Source of the DNA: Oligoflexus sp.
GTDB lineage: Bacteria > Bdellovibrionota_B > Oligoflexia > Oligoflexales > Oligoflexaceae
NCBI GenBank assembly: GCA_014378195.1
Contig: JACMOC010000061.1
Coordinates: 1 to 64,000 of the forward strand
DNA length: 64,000 nt
Direction of reading: 5' to 3'
Shown here: positions 29,625-40,052 of the stretch, piece after piece
How the letters are laid out: each line of letters begins with the position of its first letter
Position numbering within the stretch: the first letter of the stretch is position 1
The notes under the pieces: generated by a model
The model's database searches: none
The model's input: the letters and a program-made list of their open reading frames with translations, nothing else
What the model was told of the DNA's origin: nothing
Made by a program: the position numbers and the translations under genes

Positions 29625-31505
29625 GTGAAATCTCATTCCATTGAAGCTGCAACTGACGAGATCTTCAAGCATTTCGATGAAAGTGGAATCAAAGCGATAA
29701 AACTTGCGACTCCTCTTGGGCTCGGCAAACCCAATCAGTTGCTCAATGCTCTCTATAATCGCGTGAAAAAAGACCCGACTTACAGCCTTGATATTTATAC
29801 AGCTCTATCCCTCGACCTGCCTGAGCCGAAGAGCGCGCTAGAAGGCCGTTTTTTAGGGCCTTTCATCAAGCGTCAGTGGGGCGAGGATTATCCGCGTCTT
29901 GACTACCTGAAAGACTTAAAGACGAGCGGGCTGCCGGCTCACATCAATCTTCACGAATTTTATGTGAATGCCGGAGCGTTCAAAAACACGCCTTACATGC
30001 AGCAGAAATACCTCAGTATAAACTACACACATGTCGCTCAAAGCCTAGCGGATGTGAAGGTGCAGATGATTGTCCAGCTGGTTGCCAAACGCGGTGAGTC
30101 TTACAGCTTGAGTGGCAACACCGATCTGACGCTTGATATACGCGACCTCTTGGCAAAGGAGGGCGAAAGGCTGTTTATGGTTGGCGTCGTGCATCCGGAT
30201 TTGCCTTTCCTCGGTGGCGAGGCCGTCGTCGATGCGGCCTTTTTTGATTTGATCGTCGAAAGCCCTGAGGTCACACACAAGCTCTTTGCAGTCCCGCGTG
30301 AGCCCCTCACAGAGGTTGATACCGTGATAGGGTTGCACGCGAGTCAAATCATCGAGGACGGGGGAACCCTCCAGATCGGAATCGGATCGTTATCCGACAG
30401 CCTTGTGCAGGCGCTGCTTTTGCGTCAGTCAGATAATGAGCGTTACCGGAAATTAGCGGCAACGTTCGTGGCCCCTCATTTTCCTGAGCACAATCGCCTT
30501 GAGCTCAATCGATTCGAATCGGGTCTCTATGGGACGAGCGAAATGGTGATGGATGGTTTCATGCACCTTCGTGAAGCGGGCATTTTGAAAAGGACGGTCC
30601 AGGATAAGGGTCAGGCTATCTATCTTCATGCGGGTTTTGCCCTCGGATCACAGGTTTTTTATGACTGGATGAACACGCTCAGCGCCGTTGACTTCCAAGG
30701 GTTCGCAATGAGCCGTATCTCCAAAATAAATGATCTCTATGATAGTGACGAGAATTCCCTTCGCCGGCAGCGGGTGAAAGCTCGATTTTTTAATACGTGC
30801 ATGCAAGTGACTCTTCTCGGGGCCGCCGCATCCGAGACTCTGGAGGATGCCACTGTTATCAGCGGTGTGGGAGGGCAATACAATTTTGTGGCGATGGCTC
30901 ACGAACTCGATAAGGCTCATTCCATACTCATGCTGCGAAGCACGAGCTATCGGGACGGAAGGGTGCAGTCAAACATAGTCTGGAACCACGGCAACCTCAC
31001 AATTCCAAGGCACCTGCGAGATGTTGTGATCACAGAGTACGGGATCGCGTTTCTGCGCGGCAAATCCGATGAGGATGTAATCAAAGCGCTTTTGAATATT
31101 ACTGATAGCGCTTTTCAAGCGGAACTTTTAAAAAAAGCCAAGGCTCAGAATAAAGTGTCACAGTCTTATGAAATTCCTGCCTTCGCCGCTCAGAATGCGA
31201 GTGCTAGTATTAAGTCGCGATTAAGATCGAACGAAGGATTTTTTAAAGTGTTTCCTTTTGGAAGCGACTTCAATCCCGAGGAATTGAGGATCCTAAGAAG
31301 TCTCGTGAGTTTGAAGTCACAAGGTTCGATTGAAAGATGTCGTTCGATTTTGAAAGGGCTTTTTACCGATCACAAGCCCTTTGCGTCCGAACTCACGCGT
31401 ATGGGATTCGGATTTGGGCCGCGTGTGGGATTTAAGGATCGTCTCATACGTTATGCGTTTTTGGGGAGTCTTGGATCTAAGGAGAGGACTGAAGATTGCG
31501 TCTAA
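29625..31505 (+). CDS. Acetyl-CoA hydrolase/CoA-transferase family protein
   Basis: GTLQIGIGSLSDSLVQALL, GLYGTSEMVMDGF, SGVGGQYNFVAMAHEL, VVITEYGIAFLRGKSDEDV. Confidence 0.8.
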   Translation: MKSHSIEAATDEIFKHFDESGIKAIKLATPLGLGKPNQLLNALYNRVKKDPTYSLDIYTALSLDLPEPKSALEGRFLGPFIKRQWGEDYPRLDYLKDLKTSGLPAHINLHEFYVNAGAFKNTPYMQQKYLSINYTHVAQSLADVKVQMIVQLVAKRGESYSLSGNTDLTLDIRDLLAKEGERLFMVGVVHPDLPFLGGEAVVDAAFFDLIVESPEVTHKLFAVPREPLTEVDTVIGLHASQIIEDGGTLQIGIGSLSDSLVQALLLRQSDNERYRKLAATFVAPHFPEHNRLELNRFESGLYGTSEMVMDGFMHLREAGILKRTVQDKGQAIYLHAGFALGSQVFYDWMNTLSAVDFQGFAMSRISKINDLYDSDENSLRRQRVKARFFNTCMQVTLLGAAASETLEDATVISGVGGQYNFVAMAHELDKAHSILMLRSTSYRDGRVQSNIVWNHGNLTIPRHLRDVVITEYGIAFLRGKSDEDVIKALLNITDSAFQAELLKKAKAQNKVSQSYEIPAFAAQNASASIKSRLRSNEGFFKVFPFGSDFNPEELRILRSLVSLKSQGSIERCRSILKGLFTDHKPFASELTRMGFGFGPRVGFKDRLIRYAFLGSLGSKERTEDCV

Positions 31506-31915
31506 CGTGAAGAATACATCGACCCCGAATGAGTTGGTACAGCCATTTATTTTCATGAGTCTATAGACCCGCTTTCTTTTGATGCTTCGGTATGATCGAC
31601 GTTTTAATCTGTTTTTGGACGGTGAATACCGAGCTTGCGATAGGAGCAATCAAGGAACAACCGAATAGAAGAAGGTTCAATTGTTTTCCCTTGTCCATAC
31701 TCGCTTGGACTGGATCGATGGAAACGACGCTTCCGATTACTCCGTTTCAAGGTTTGAAAATTTAACATACGACACCTTGTCAACGATCACGAGATCTTTC
31801 AAAACCGCTGACTTAATCGCCATTCATGAATCCATCTTATGATTTGGCCTGCTCAATAATATCAGAAAAATAGTTCCTATGTTAGACTTGATGTGCCCAC
31901 CCACGTTATCTTTGA

Positions 31916-32590
31916 GGTGCGATTCTCAGTGAAAATATTAACACTGCAAATCAAGGCGTCGTATGGGTTCTGGAAGATGATGATCAGATGCGCCGTATCT
32001 TAAAATCTCTTCTGCAGTCCTATCGCTGTCAATATTTTAAAACTTTGGAAAATTTTAACAGCAAGTGGAAAAAGGCTTTGAAAAAACCAGTGCTACTTTT
32101 GGCCGATTTATCTCTTCCCGATGGAAGTTTCATGAGCTGGATGGAAATCAACGGTACTTTCAAGGACGTGACTACGAAATGCATAGTCATATCAGGGCAG
32201 CAGGATATTGGGGATATGAGAGGTTGCCTCGACCTCGGTGTACTGGATTATATCGTTAAGCCGTTCGTTCCCGCAGAAGTACAAATCAAGGTCGAACGTG
32301 TTTTTCAAGAGTTGAGATTGCCTTGGGCATTGAACCCGACAGCTCATTCAGTATCCTTAGATCTCAACGGAACGACACTGACGTCAAAACAATTTCAAAT
32401 TTTCTCTCTGCTTCATTCAGCTTATCCTCAAGGTGTTACGCGGATTGAAATTCAAACCTTAGTTTCGCAGAATACTAAGGTGAATGAGAAAAATCTCACG
32501 GTTCACCTTTCCCTGCTTTGAACGAAATTGAGAGAAATTGGCTTAAAGATCCTGCATCAGAACGCGGTTTACAATCTAGAAGTCCTATGA
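31916..32590 (+). pseudogene. OmpR-like response regulator, probably interrupted (no canonical start before beta-1; in-frame TGA at 32519-32521)
   Basis: Frame reads NQGVVWVLEDDDQMRRIL...LLLADLSLPDG...DYIVKPF...NLTVHLSLL*TKLREIGLKILHQNAVYNLEVL*. Confidence 0.65.
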
Positions 32591-32603
32591 GAATTTCTTC
32601 CTT

Positions 32604-35600
32604 TCATTTGTAGCCGAGGAATACTTGGATACTGCCCAACCCCGTAGGAGTTCCCCCACCCCCGTATATGAGGTGCCTGCCGTTTGCTGTGAAGAGCAGG
32701 CTGTCTCGGGAAGGTGTGTCGATCTTTGCAGATGCACCACTCACTCCGGAGCTCGCATCACCGGCAACTCCTGAACCAAACATTCGATAACTATTATTAA
32801 CAGTGAGTGCGCTGCAGAATCCGACCGTATTATCCACGCAAAGCACCCGAATGCGTCTATTGGTAGATTCAGCTAGATAGACATTGCCTTTATCATCACT
32901 CTGAACGGCGTTCATCGCCGATATTGCGCTTGTCCCTGCACTCGTATCACTGATGGCATCTCCCGTTGTTCCCGTTCCGAGGGCCCGATAGATTTTGCCA
33001 GTTGGCAAAACCTTTGATGCGCAAAACCCGCCGTTGCCATTGCTACAGTAAACCCGAACAAAGAAATTGCTGCTGTCACCCAGGATCAGGTTGTTCCAGG
33101 GGTCAACGTCAATGGATGTCAATGTCCCTACAGCCGAGCTAGCCCCAGTTGCCGCATCCAAAGCATTACCCGTAATGCCCGTTCCCAAGATTCGATAGAG
33201 GTTGCCGATCGTTTTACTCACACACAGACCGCTTAAATTTCGGCAGTACAGTCGAACGCGAAAATATTGAGCATCGGCGATCCAAATGTTGCCTTGGACA
33301 TCCAAAGAAATATCAGCTGGCTGGCCCAGTCCGGCCGATACTCCAGGCGTGTTGTCAGCCGTATCGATTGCGGTGGTATTGCCAATGTAGCGATACATGT
33401 AGCCCGAAGCTTTGCCTGAACAGGCTCCCGTGATCGTGCCACACACTAACCTGATCGTTCGGTTTGTGTTGTCAGCGAGGTAGAGATTGCCATCACTGTC
33501 AACTTCGACTCCCGTTATTGTTCCAATGGAGTTCGCAAGAGCAAGGACGTTGTCGACGGCATTTCCAGTGACCGCGTTTCCGGCGATGACATAGGAATGA
33601 CCCAAGGTTTTGTTGAAACAAAAGCCGGCATTACTCACGTCGTAGCAAATCACCCGGGCCACAAAATTAGTGGCATCTGCAAAGTAGATGTTTCCGAAAG
33701 GGTCTTCCGCCAGCCCCTGAGGAAGCCCAACAGGAGTTAGGAAAGCGTTCAAGTTCCACCCGAGTGATGCCGCACCGACACCTGCCAGTTGATAGTGATA
33801 GTCTGGGAGTTTGCCATCGCAGACTTTGCCTGGAGCTGAAGATGAGCAATGAAGTCGAATTCTACGGTTCGTCGCATCAGAAAAGATCATGTTTCCCACG
33901 GAGTCGATCGCCAGACCTCGGGGAGAACCGATGGCGACCGAGACTGCAAGTGTGTTGCTAGCTCCATCCGTGCTGGCACCTGTTCCGGATATTCTGTATG
34001 AATTTCCTGAAGTTCTACCGTTACAATAATAGTCCTGAGACGCATTAAAGCAGAGGGCTCTTATGCGGTTTCCGGTCGCAGAGTTATCTGTAAAGTAGAC
34101 GTTGCCTGCTGGTGATACGGCCATGCCGTTTACAGCGGAGACTGCCGCCGTCGTTGCTGTAATGTTGTCGAGGCCATCGCCGAGCGTTCCTGTGCCTGAG
34201 ACACGATAGGTATTGTTAACTGTTTTACCTGAGCAGAAATGATTAGTGCCGGATGTCGTCTGGCAAAGCACTCGAATCCTGCCGTAGGTGAGATCCGAGA
34301 AGTAGAGGTTACCTAAGCTGTCTATCGCCTGGGCTCCAATGTTCCCGAGATTTGCCGCAAGGGCCGGGATGTTGTCGGAGGCGTCCCCGGCGATGCCGGT
34401 TCCAATCAGATTGTAAATATTACCCACAACTTTGCCAGCGCATGGATTCAGCACATTGTTCGCGCAAATTACCCGGATTTTGCGGAAGGTATTATCAGCA
34501 ACGTAGACGTTGCCTTGGCTGTCGACTGAGACGCCGTATGGAGTTCCTATGCCAGTCGTTTTAGCCACAGAATCGTCAAGCCCATCGACGCTCGATCCAG
34601 TGCCGGCAAGGTGGAACGCATATCCGATCGCTTTACTGTTACAGAAACCAGGAGCCCCGGGGTTATAGCAGTAAGCCCGCACCCGAAAATTTGTGGAGTC
34701 GGCTAAAAACATATTTCCATAGGTATCAAAAGTTATTCCATAAGGTTCGCCCGTTGCCGTCGCCGAGCCAAGGCCGGCGTCACTTCCATCATCGGAACCA
34801 TCTGTTCCTGCAAAACTATAGATTTTATCGAGCAAACGATTTTTGCAGTAATAGGCTTGGATCGACTCTTTGCAAATGACATTGAGACGGCCGGGAGCGC
34901 CTCCAAATATCAAATTGCCAAACGGGTCGACAGCTATAGCCCAAACGCTGCTCAGAAAGGTCTGGTTCAAGGGATCCTGCCCGAGGTACCTGCCGCTTGA
35001 CGTAAGCTTGTGATGAGTTCCAGGAGCGAGCTTAAGCCTCAATTCACGTTTATTGCCGTCGAGGGTCCCATCGGCCTTCCATTGCTTGGCTGTTACATAT
35101 AGGTTATCGCTCGTTCCATTGTCGACATAACTGATTGATTCCTTGCCAACAGTCGTCGCAACTGGACTGGCATAAATCTGCTCGTTGGGTGAATCTGATT
35201 TAAAGACGGCATAGGTGATGGAGCCGGATTGACTGGGATCAAAAGCTTGCCACTCGGCTGCAACTGTTCGATTGGGGCTAGCAAGGGACATCCGCGTCAA
35301 GCCTTGAAAGCGCTCGTCCGTTTTGGTTTGTACGGACGCCCTTGCTCCACTGCTATTTCGATTTCCTGCGCGGTCGTAGGCAATTACTTCATAATAATAC
35401 CAAGTGAATGCATCCAATCCACTGTCGACACAATCGGTTTGAGTTGTGATGCAGGCCACAAAGTTATCGTTGCCAAGTGGGAAGCCGAGGGATGGCGGAG
35501 CACCCGGAGCAGGGATAGCCGAGACGGGTGCCCAGGCCTTTCTTACGACGAGATACTGCGTGGCATCGGCAATGGGCGGCCATGAAAGGGCTATAGATTG

Positions 35601-36407
35601 TTGTTGAGTGCTGGCTGTGAGCGTGGGCACTGCAACCGGTGCTGCGGTATCCCAAACAAATTGAAAGGGACTTGATTGCGATTGAATATTTCCGGCCGTA
35701 TCCCCGGCGCGAGCCGTAATTGTGTAGGTCTTAGCATCTTTCAGCAAAGGCGTGGGAATCGAAATCTGATAGCTTTCGTTGGCGATTTTGATGGCTTGAG
35801 TGTAGGTAGGGCAAGGGGCCCCAAAGGCGGTCATAGCGGGATTCAGGCAGGTCTCTCCATCGGACACCGAAATGATCGCCGATGTAACTGCGCTTGTCGC
35901 ATCCGAAATCTTCAAAGGAATAGAAAACTTTGGGCCAATCTGGGTATAGGGGCCAAAGCCAGCTGGACTTATGAATTCTATAGTGGGTGGTGTTGCGTCT
36001 TTGAGCCAGGTATAAGAAAAGGAACTGGCTTTTCTATCGTTTCCATCCGCAGTGACGGCGATGATGCAAAGAGTCTTAGTCGCATCCACCCCCAAATCGT
36101 CCCGGATGATATCATCGGCTTTTTTTAGTTCGGATAGCTTAGCATTGTCGCAGAGAGTGCTATCACTTTGAAGAGCGTACTGATAGCCCAACAATGAGGG
36201 GCCGGTTAGTGCGACGGAAAGAGTCTGGTCTTTGGACGGATTTGTGGGAAGGCCTTGCAGCGCCGCTGAGCCGGGAATTGCGATCGGGGATGTTTGACCC
36301 ACTTCTTGTTCTTTCCCCTTTGAATGACAATTGCAAAGCAGCAGTAAGGTTGCAAACAAGGGAAGCCGAGGTATGCAATTAAATTTCACCAAATATCGTT
36401 CGAACAT
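32604..36407 (-). CDS. Large lipoprotein-like protein with FN3-like region and NHL-type repeats
   Basis: 1267 aa; LLLLCNCHSKG lipobox-like N-terminus; 11 copies of a (G)NLYFADxxNxRIRVxC...C..K...YxxxGTGxxGD-type repeat. Confidence 0.85.
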   Translation of the reverse strand: MFERYLVKFNCIPRLPLFATLLLLCNCHSKGKEQEVGQTSPIAIPGSAALQGLPTNPSKDQTLSVALTGPSLLGYQYALQSDSTLCDNAKLSELKKADDIIRDDLGVDATKTLCIIAVTADGNDRKASSFSYTWLKDATPPTIEFISPAGFGPYTQIGPKFSIPLKISDATSAVTSAIISVSDGETCLNPAMTAFGAPCPTYTQAIKIANESYQISIPTPLLKDAKTYTITARAGDTAGNIQSQSSPFQFVWDTAAPVAVPTLTASTQQQSIALSWPPIADATQYLVVRKAWAPVSAIPAPGAPPSLGFPLGNDNFVACITTQTDCVDSGLDAFTWYYYEVIAYDRAGNRNSSGARASVQTKTDERFQGLTRMSLASPNRTVAAEWQAFDPSQSGSITYAVFKSDSPNEQIYASPVATTVGKESISYVDNGTSDNLYVTAKQWKADGTLDGNKRELRLKLAPGTHHKLTSSGRYLGQDPLNQTFLSSVWAIAVDPFGNLIFGGAPGRLNVICKESIQAYYCKNRLLDKIYSFAGTDGSDDGSDAGLGSATATGEPYGITFDTYGNMFLADSTNFRVRAYCYNPGAPGFCNSKAIGYAFHLAGTGSSVDGLDDSVAKTTGIGTPYGVSVDSQGNVYVADNTFRKIRVICANNVLNPCAGKVVGNIYNLIGTGIAGDASDNIPALAANLGNIGAQAIDSLGNLYFSDLTYGRIRVLCQTTSGTNHFCSGKTVNNTYRVSGTGTLGDGLDNITATTAAVSAVNGMAVSPAGNVYFTDNSATGNRIRALCFNASQDYYCNGRTSGNSYRISGTGASTDGASNTLAVSVAIGSPRGLAIDSVGNMIFSDATNRRIRLHCSSSAPGKVCDGKLPDYHYQLAGVGAASLGWNLNAFLTPVGLPQGLAEDPFGNIYFADATNFVARVICYDVSNAGFCFNKTLGHSYVIAGNAVTGNAVDNVLALANSIGTITGVEVDSDGNLYLADNTNRTIRLVCGTITGACSGKASGYMYRYIGNTTAIDTADNTPGVSAGLGQPADISLDVQGNIWIADAQYFRVRLYCRNLSGLCVSKTIGNLYRILGTGITGNALDAATGASSAVGTLTSIDVDPWNNLILGDSSNFFVRVYCSNGNGGFCASKVLPTGKIYRALGTGTTGDAISDTSAGTSAISAMNAVQSDDKGNVYLAESTNRRIRVLCVDNTVGFCSALTVNNSYRMFGSGVAGDASSGVSGASAKIDTPSRDSLLFTANGRHLIYGGGGTPTGLGSIQVFLGYK

Positions 36408-36575
36408 AGGACCACCTAGGTGTGACTGATGAATTCAATTCTTTGTTCGTCCATTCCATTGTCTAACTTTATGATGTTTCCAAGAGTATTTATTCTTATC
36501 CCAACAGTATCGATAATATGCCATATTCATTGGTGTCTATGACTACGTAATTTTTTAAACTACCTTGACTTGCAC

Positions 36576-36595
36576 TCGATTTGTAAACAAATCGA
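36576..36595. repeat. Perfect inverted repeat TCGATTTGT-AA-ACAAATCGA
   Basis: 9-bp arms, 2-nt spacer, 14 nt downstream of the RR-TPR gene and about 170 bp upstream of the NHL gene. Confidence 0.75.
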
Positions 36596-36608
36596 ATATT
36601 CTGAAAAG

Positions 36609-37793
36609 TCAAACAGTGAGTCCCTCATGGTCGTAATCGGAAAGATCCAAGGTGTCCGCGTAGTCGGGGTCTGCCAAGTTTCTAAAGGTCATACCGGATA
36701 CGATTTTGGAATGAAAAATTTCTGGTTTGATGAACTCTAGATCAGCATTGGCCATCGATTCGAACATGTAGTTCTGCGCCTTGGTCATGTCCCCCTTCCC
36801 AAGATAAGCGAGACCGAGGTTGAACTGAAGGCGAGCGAGCATTGCTGGGTCATGAATGAAGCACAGGGCCGATTTGTGCTGTTCGATGCCTTTGTCAACT
36901 TGGTTGTCGCAGACAAAAGCCATTCCAACGACATTCAAAGTCGAGGCGAGCTTTAAATTGAAAGGCTTGTTTTCTTTTGTTAAATCCAAATATTCCTTCA
37001 AGTTATTCGCGACAGTCAAGCCTGCCTGCGCGATAGGCTGCTCATCGTCGATTTGTAAAGCTCTTTCGAAGAAAGCTCTCGCTTTGTCCGTTTCGAGTAG
37101 GGCAAGAGATTTTACGGGGCGGTTCAAGCGAAGATTCGTTTTTGCAAGTTCGGTCATGGCCAATACGCTTTTGGGATTCAATTTCGTAGCCAGTTCCCAG
37201 ATTGCCTCTGCTCGAAGGTATTGGCGAAGATGCATAAAGTAACTACCAGATGCGACAAGAAATTTGAATTGATATCCGGTTGTCTTGGCTACCGCTACGA
37301 TCTCTTTGAGGAGGTCTGAAGAGCTTGACTTTGAATGATCGATAATGATGCCCGCGATTTCTGATAATTGAATGTCCAGGGAGCTACAGACGCTGGTGCT
37401 GTTCATTGCCTTTTCGAAGATTTGAAATTGGAATGGCTTTTCAAGAAAAGAGGTAGAGCTGATTTCTTCGAGAATTCGAAAATCCTCTTTGCCCGCGAAG
37501 CCGCAGAGGATGACAGTTGGTGTATGACTCATCCTGGGGTGGCTACGGATTCTATTGTAAAAGCTAAGTCCGCTAACGCCCCTAAGTTTCCAGTCCATAA
37601 CAACGACTTGGTAAGTCTCATTCTGCATCGCTTTCCAAGCTTCATTACCAGTTAGGTAAGTATCGACATTACGGAAACCAAGGTGGCGGAGATATTTTTT
37701 TATTGTCGTAACTAACATGATGTCAGAATCCACGACAAGAGCCCGATCATTGATATTGTGATATCTGCGCTGAAGGATGCGATCGCAATGAAT
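36609..37793 (-). CDS. Response regulator with TPR-like C-terminal region (5' end uncertain)
   Basis: ALVVDSDIMLVTTIKKYLRHLGF...VVVMDWKLRGVSGLSF...SFLEKPFQF then TPR-like helices; ORF-track GTG at 37733 cuts inside beta-1, the frame continues upstream without ATG/GTG/TTG. Confidence 0.7.
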   Translation of the reverse strand: MHCDRILQRRYHNINDRALVVDSDIMLVTTIKKYLRHLGFRNVDTYLTGNEAWKAMQNETYQVVVMDWKLRGVSGLSFYNRIRSHPRMSHTPTVILCGFAGKEDFRILEEISSTSFLEKPFQFQIFEKAMNSTSVCSSLDIQLSEIAGIIIDHSKSSSSDLLKEIVAVAKTTGYQFKFLVASGSYFMHLRQYLRAEAIWELATKLNPKSVLAMTELAKTNLRLNRPVKSLALLETDKARAFFERALQIDDEQPIAQAGLTVANNLKEYLDLTKENKPFNLKLASTLNVVGMAFVCDNQVDKGIEQHKSALCFIHDPAMLARLQFNLGLAYLGKGDMTKAQNYMFESMANADLEFIKPEIFHSKIVSGMTFRNLADPDYADTLDLSDYDHEGLTV

Positions 37794-38095
37794 CGTCCTG
37801 TTTACGCATAAGCTATCGTTACCCCTGAACAGTTACGTTAAATCTATCTGATGATGAAAATTGAGTCTGTATAGTTAGTTGCATTAGAAAGCAATAGCGT
37901 TGACATTTTCACGACTTTCTTGAGGGACAGGGAACTCTGTTACACTGACTTTCGCGAACTGAACGTCTAGGGCATCCTCTGATGCTGTGGAAAACGGTCT
38001 TACCTTGAATGAGAGACAGCTTTATAAATATGGCATATTGATTGCTTCCTTTCTCCCAAGAAGTCTGTTCTTCTTCCGCAAAAAGGAATCAATTT

Positions 38096-38629
38096 ATGCC
38101 TCGTACATCAGCAGCCCGAAAAGTCGAGCCCCAGATCGTCGCTGTGATCAACGTCAACGCTATCGAACTCCTGACCAGCCAGCATCGTGAAGTTGACAAA
38201 CTTTTTGATGAGTTTGAGCAGCTTGGCGAGCGCGCGTTTAAAGCCCGAATGCAAACTTTTGAAAAAATCGCTCATACACTTACCTGTCACTCGATGATCG
38301 AAGAAAAGATCTTTTATCCTGCCGCGCGTAAATTTGAAAAGGAAACGACCCTTGAAGCCTATGAGGAGCATGACGTTCTCAAAAGCCTTATGAAAAAGAT
38401 ATCGCTCCTCGAGCCTGGAGACGAAACATTTTTAGCGAAAGTCAGAGTTATGAAGGAGATTGTTCAACATCATGTGAAAGAAGAGGAAGGCGAGTTTTTT
38501 CTCAGAGTTCGGAAGAACTTGGGAGATGACATCCTGATCGAACTTGGAACGCAGATGCAGGTGATGTTTGATAAGCTCGATGCCACTCATCCTGAACCGA
38601 CCCCTCGTTACCTGAAAAAGGCCAAATGA
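38096..38629 (+). CDS. Hemerythrin HHE-domain protein
   Basis: LTSQHREVDKLFDEFEQL...CHSMIEEKIFYPA...VQHHVKEEEGEFF; AAAGGAA upstream of ATG 38096. Confidence 0.88.
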   Translation: MPRTSAARKVEPQIVAVINVNAIELLTSQHREVDKLFDEFEQLGERAFKARMQTFEKIAHTLTCHSMIEEKIFYPAARKFEKETTLEAYEEHDVLKSLMKKISLLEPGDETFLAKVRVMKEIVQHHVKEEEGEFFLRVRKNLGDDILIELGTQMQVMFDKLDATHPEPTPRYLKKAK

Positions 38630-38651
38630 ATCATAGTAGTACACGTCAAAA

Positions 38652-38683
38652 AAGAGCGGCATTCCTAATGGAAAGTCGCTCTT
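38652..38683. terminator. Bidirectional hairpin AAGAGCG gca TTCC taat GGAA agt CGCTCTT
   Basis: Nested stems between convergent genes. Confidence 0.7.
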
Positions 38684-38723
38684 ATTGAAAGCCAAGTCTG
38701 TTGTCAAAATCTTACAGTCGGTC

Positions 38724-39752
38724 TCAGTGAACGGGACGAGCCATTCCAAAGTTTTCACGACGTTCTGTCGTGACGATTTCGTTACGCGGCATACCTGTAA
38801 TTCCGCCAAGAGTCGCCGCTACGGCGCCAAGAATAAGAGCAATAAAGCTGAGGATTGCGGCCTTCGAAATATTTCGGGCTGCAACATCACCCACCTCGCG
38901 TGCTTTTTGCTCAGCCGCACCTTTTGCCTGCTCGAATTTTTGTTTGGCGACTACAGCGCTTGCCTGCCATTTATCAACAGTTTGACTGGCTTGTTCCGGA
39001 GACATAGTGGTGCGTGCAACCAGAACATTTACGACGGCTTGTTTGTCAGCCTGGTTCAAAGTAGCTTGACCGTTTGAAAAAACCCGATCGATCAAACCGG
39101 AAAGTTCGGCATCTGTCGCGCCTGGGTTGGCAGCTGCACCTTGCGCTGTGTTGCCGGCATCAGTTGCCGCCGACTGCGCTTGTCGTTGAAGATTTTCAGG
39201 CTGAAGGGCTGGTTTACCAGTCTGGCGAAGCATGGTTGTTGCTTCCGATTTGATGCTGGATAGATCGATCCCATTCTGTTGAAGCTGGTTTTTCGCCATG
39301 TCGCCGATTTGTGGCGCTATGCTGGCAACGCCCTGACCGACCATAGACGCGCCGGATTTTACCACACCAGCCATACCTGAAATGGCGCTCGTCATCATCG
39401 AATTGACGAAATAAAATGCGATCAAGGCTGTGAATGCCCATGTAAGCAATCCGTGCAGTGACGACTCAAGACGACGGTTCATACCAGCGAGTCGCCCTGC
39501 AATCCATCCACCTGCAAAAAGCGAAATAATAGTCGTAACGGCAAACCAAATACCGGTTCCGGTCGCAAGGCCCGCCAAAGGATTTTGTTCTTTCAAAGGA
39601 TCGATCGTACTCGCACCGATTCCGAGTCCAAGCAGGCTCAATAAAAGCTGAACAGCGAGGGCTACGACCACACCGCCTAAGACGGCGGGCCAGGATATGC
39701 GTTTCACTATAGATAACGGACGATCCATGTCTAAATACTGAGTGTCTGTCAT
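38724..39752 (-). CDS. Multi-TM membrane protein, unknown function
   Basis: Gly/Ala-rich TM helices at both ends, Ala/Gln-rich soluble middle; 342 aa. Confidence 0.75.
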   Translation of the reverse strand: MTDTQYLDMDRPLSIVKRISWPAVLGGVVVALAVQLLLSLLGLGIGASTIDPLKEQNPLAGLATGTGIWFAVTTIISLFAGGWIAGRLAGMNRRLESSLHGLLTWAFTALIAFYFVNSMMTSAISGMAGVVKSGASMVGQGVASIAPQIGDMAKNQLQQNGIDLSSIKSEATTMLRQTGKPALQPENLQRQAQSAATDAGNTAQGAAANPGATDAELSGLIDRVFSNGQATLNQADKQAVVNVLVARTTMSPEQASQTVDKWQASAVVAKQKFEQAKGAAEQKAREVGDVAARNISKAAILSFIALILGAVAATLGGITGMPRNEIVTTERRENFGMARPVH

Positions 39753-40052
39753 AAAAACTCCTTTATTGCGTTACAAGTCGATACTCATAAGAGGTAACAA
39801 ATCCTCCTAAGCTCCGTCTGCGAAGTGTCCTTGCAAATTCGTGCCCAAAGTTGACAAGTCTCCGAAAATTACCAAGACCAAAATTCTTTCAAATTGGCTG
39901 AACATGTGAGAGTTACCCTTAGAGCATAGGCGTATGAAAGCATAGCGTTGCAAGGTCTCGATAAACGTGCCTTGATTAAGCCTTCGATTTTCTGGTTTGC
40001 TGACTGAAACCTCTTTTCGAGGGACCCCAACCAACATGAGTGAGGAGAAAAT

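Noticed and set aside
32604-34890. DNA tandem repeat or CRISPR-like array
   Set aside because: Repetition is at protein level (NHL-like blades) with diverged DNA; no constant repeat with unique spacers
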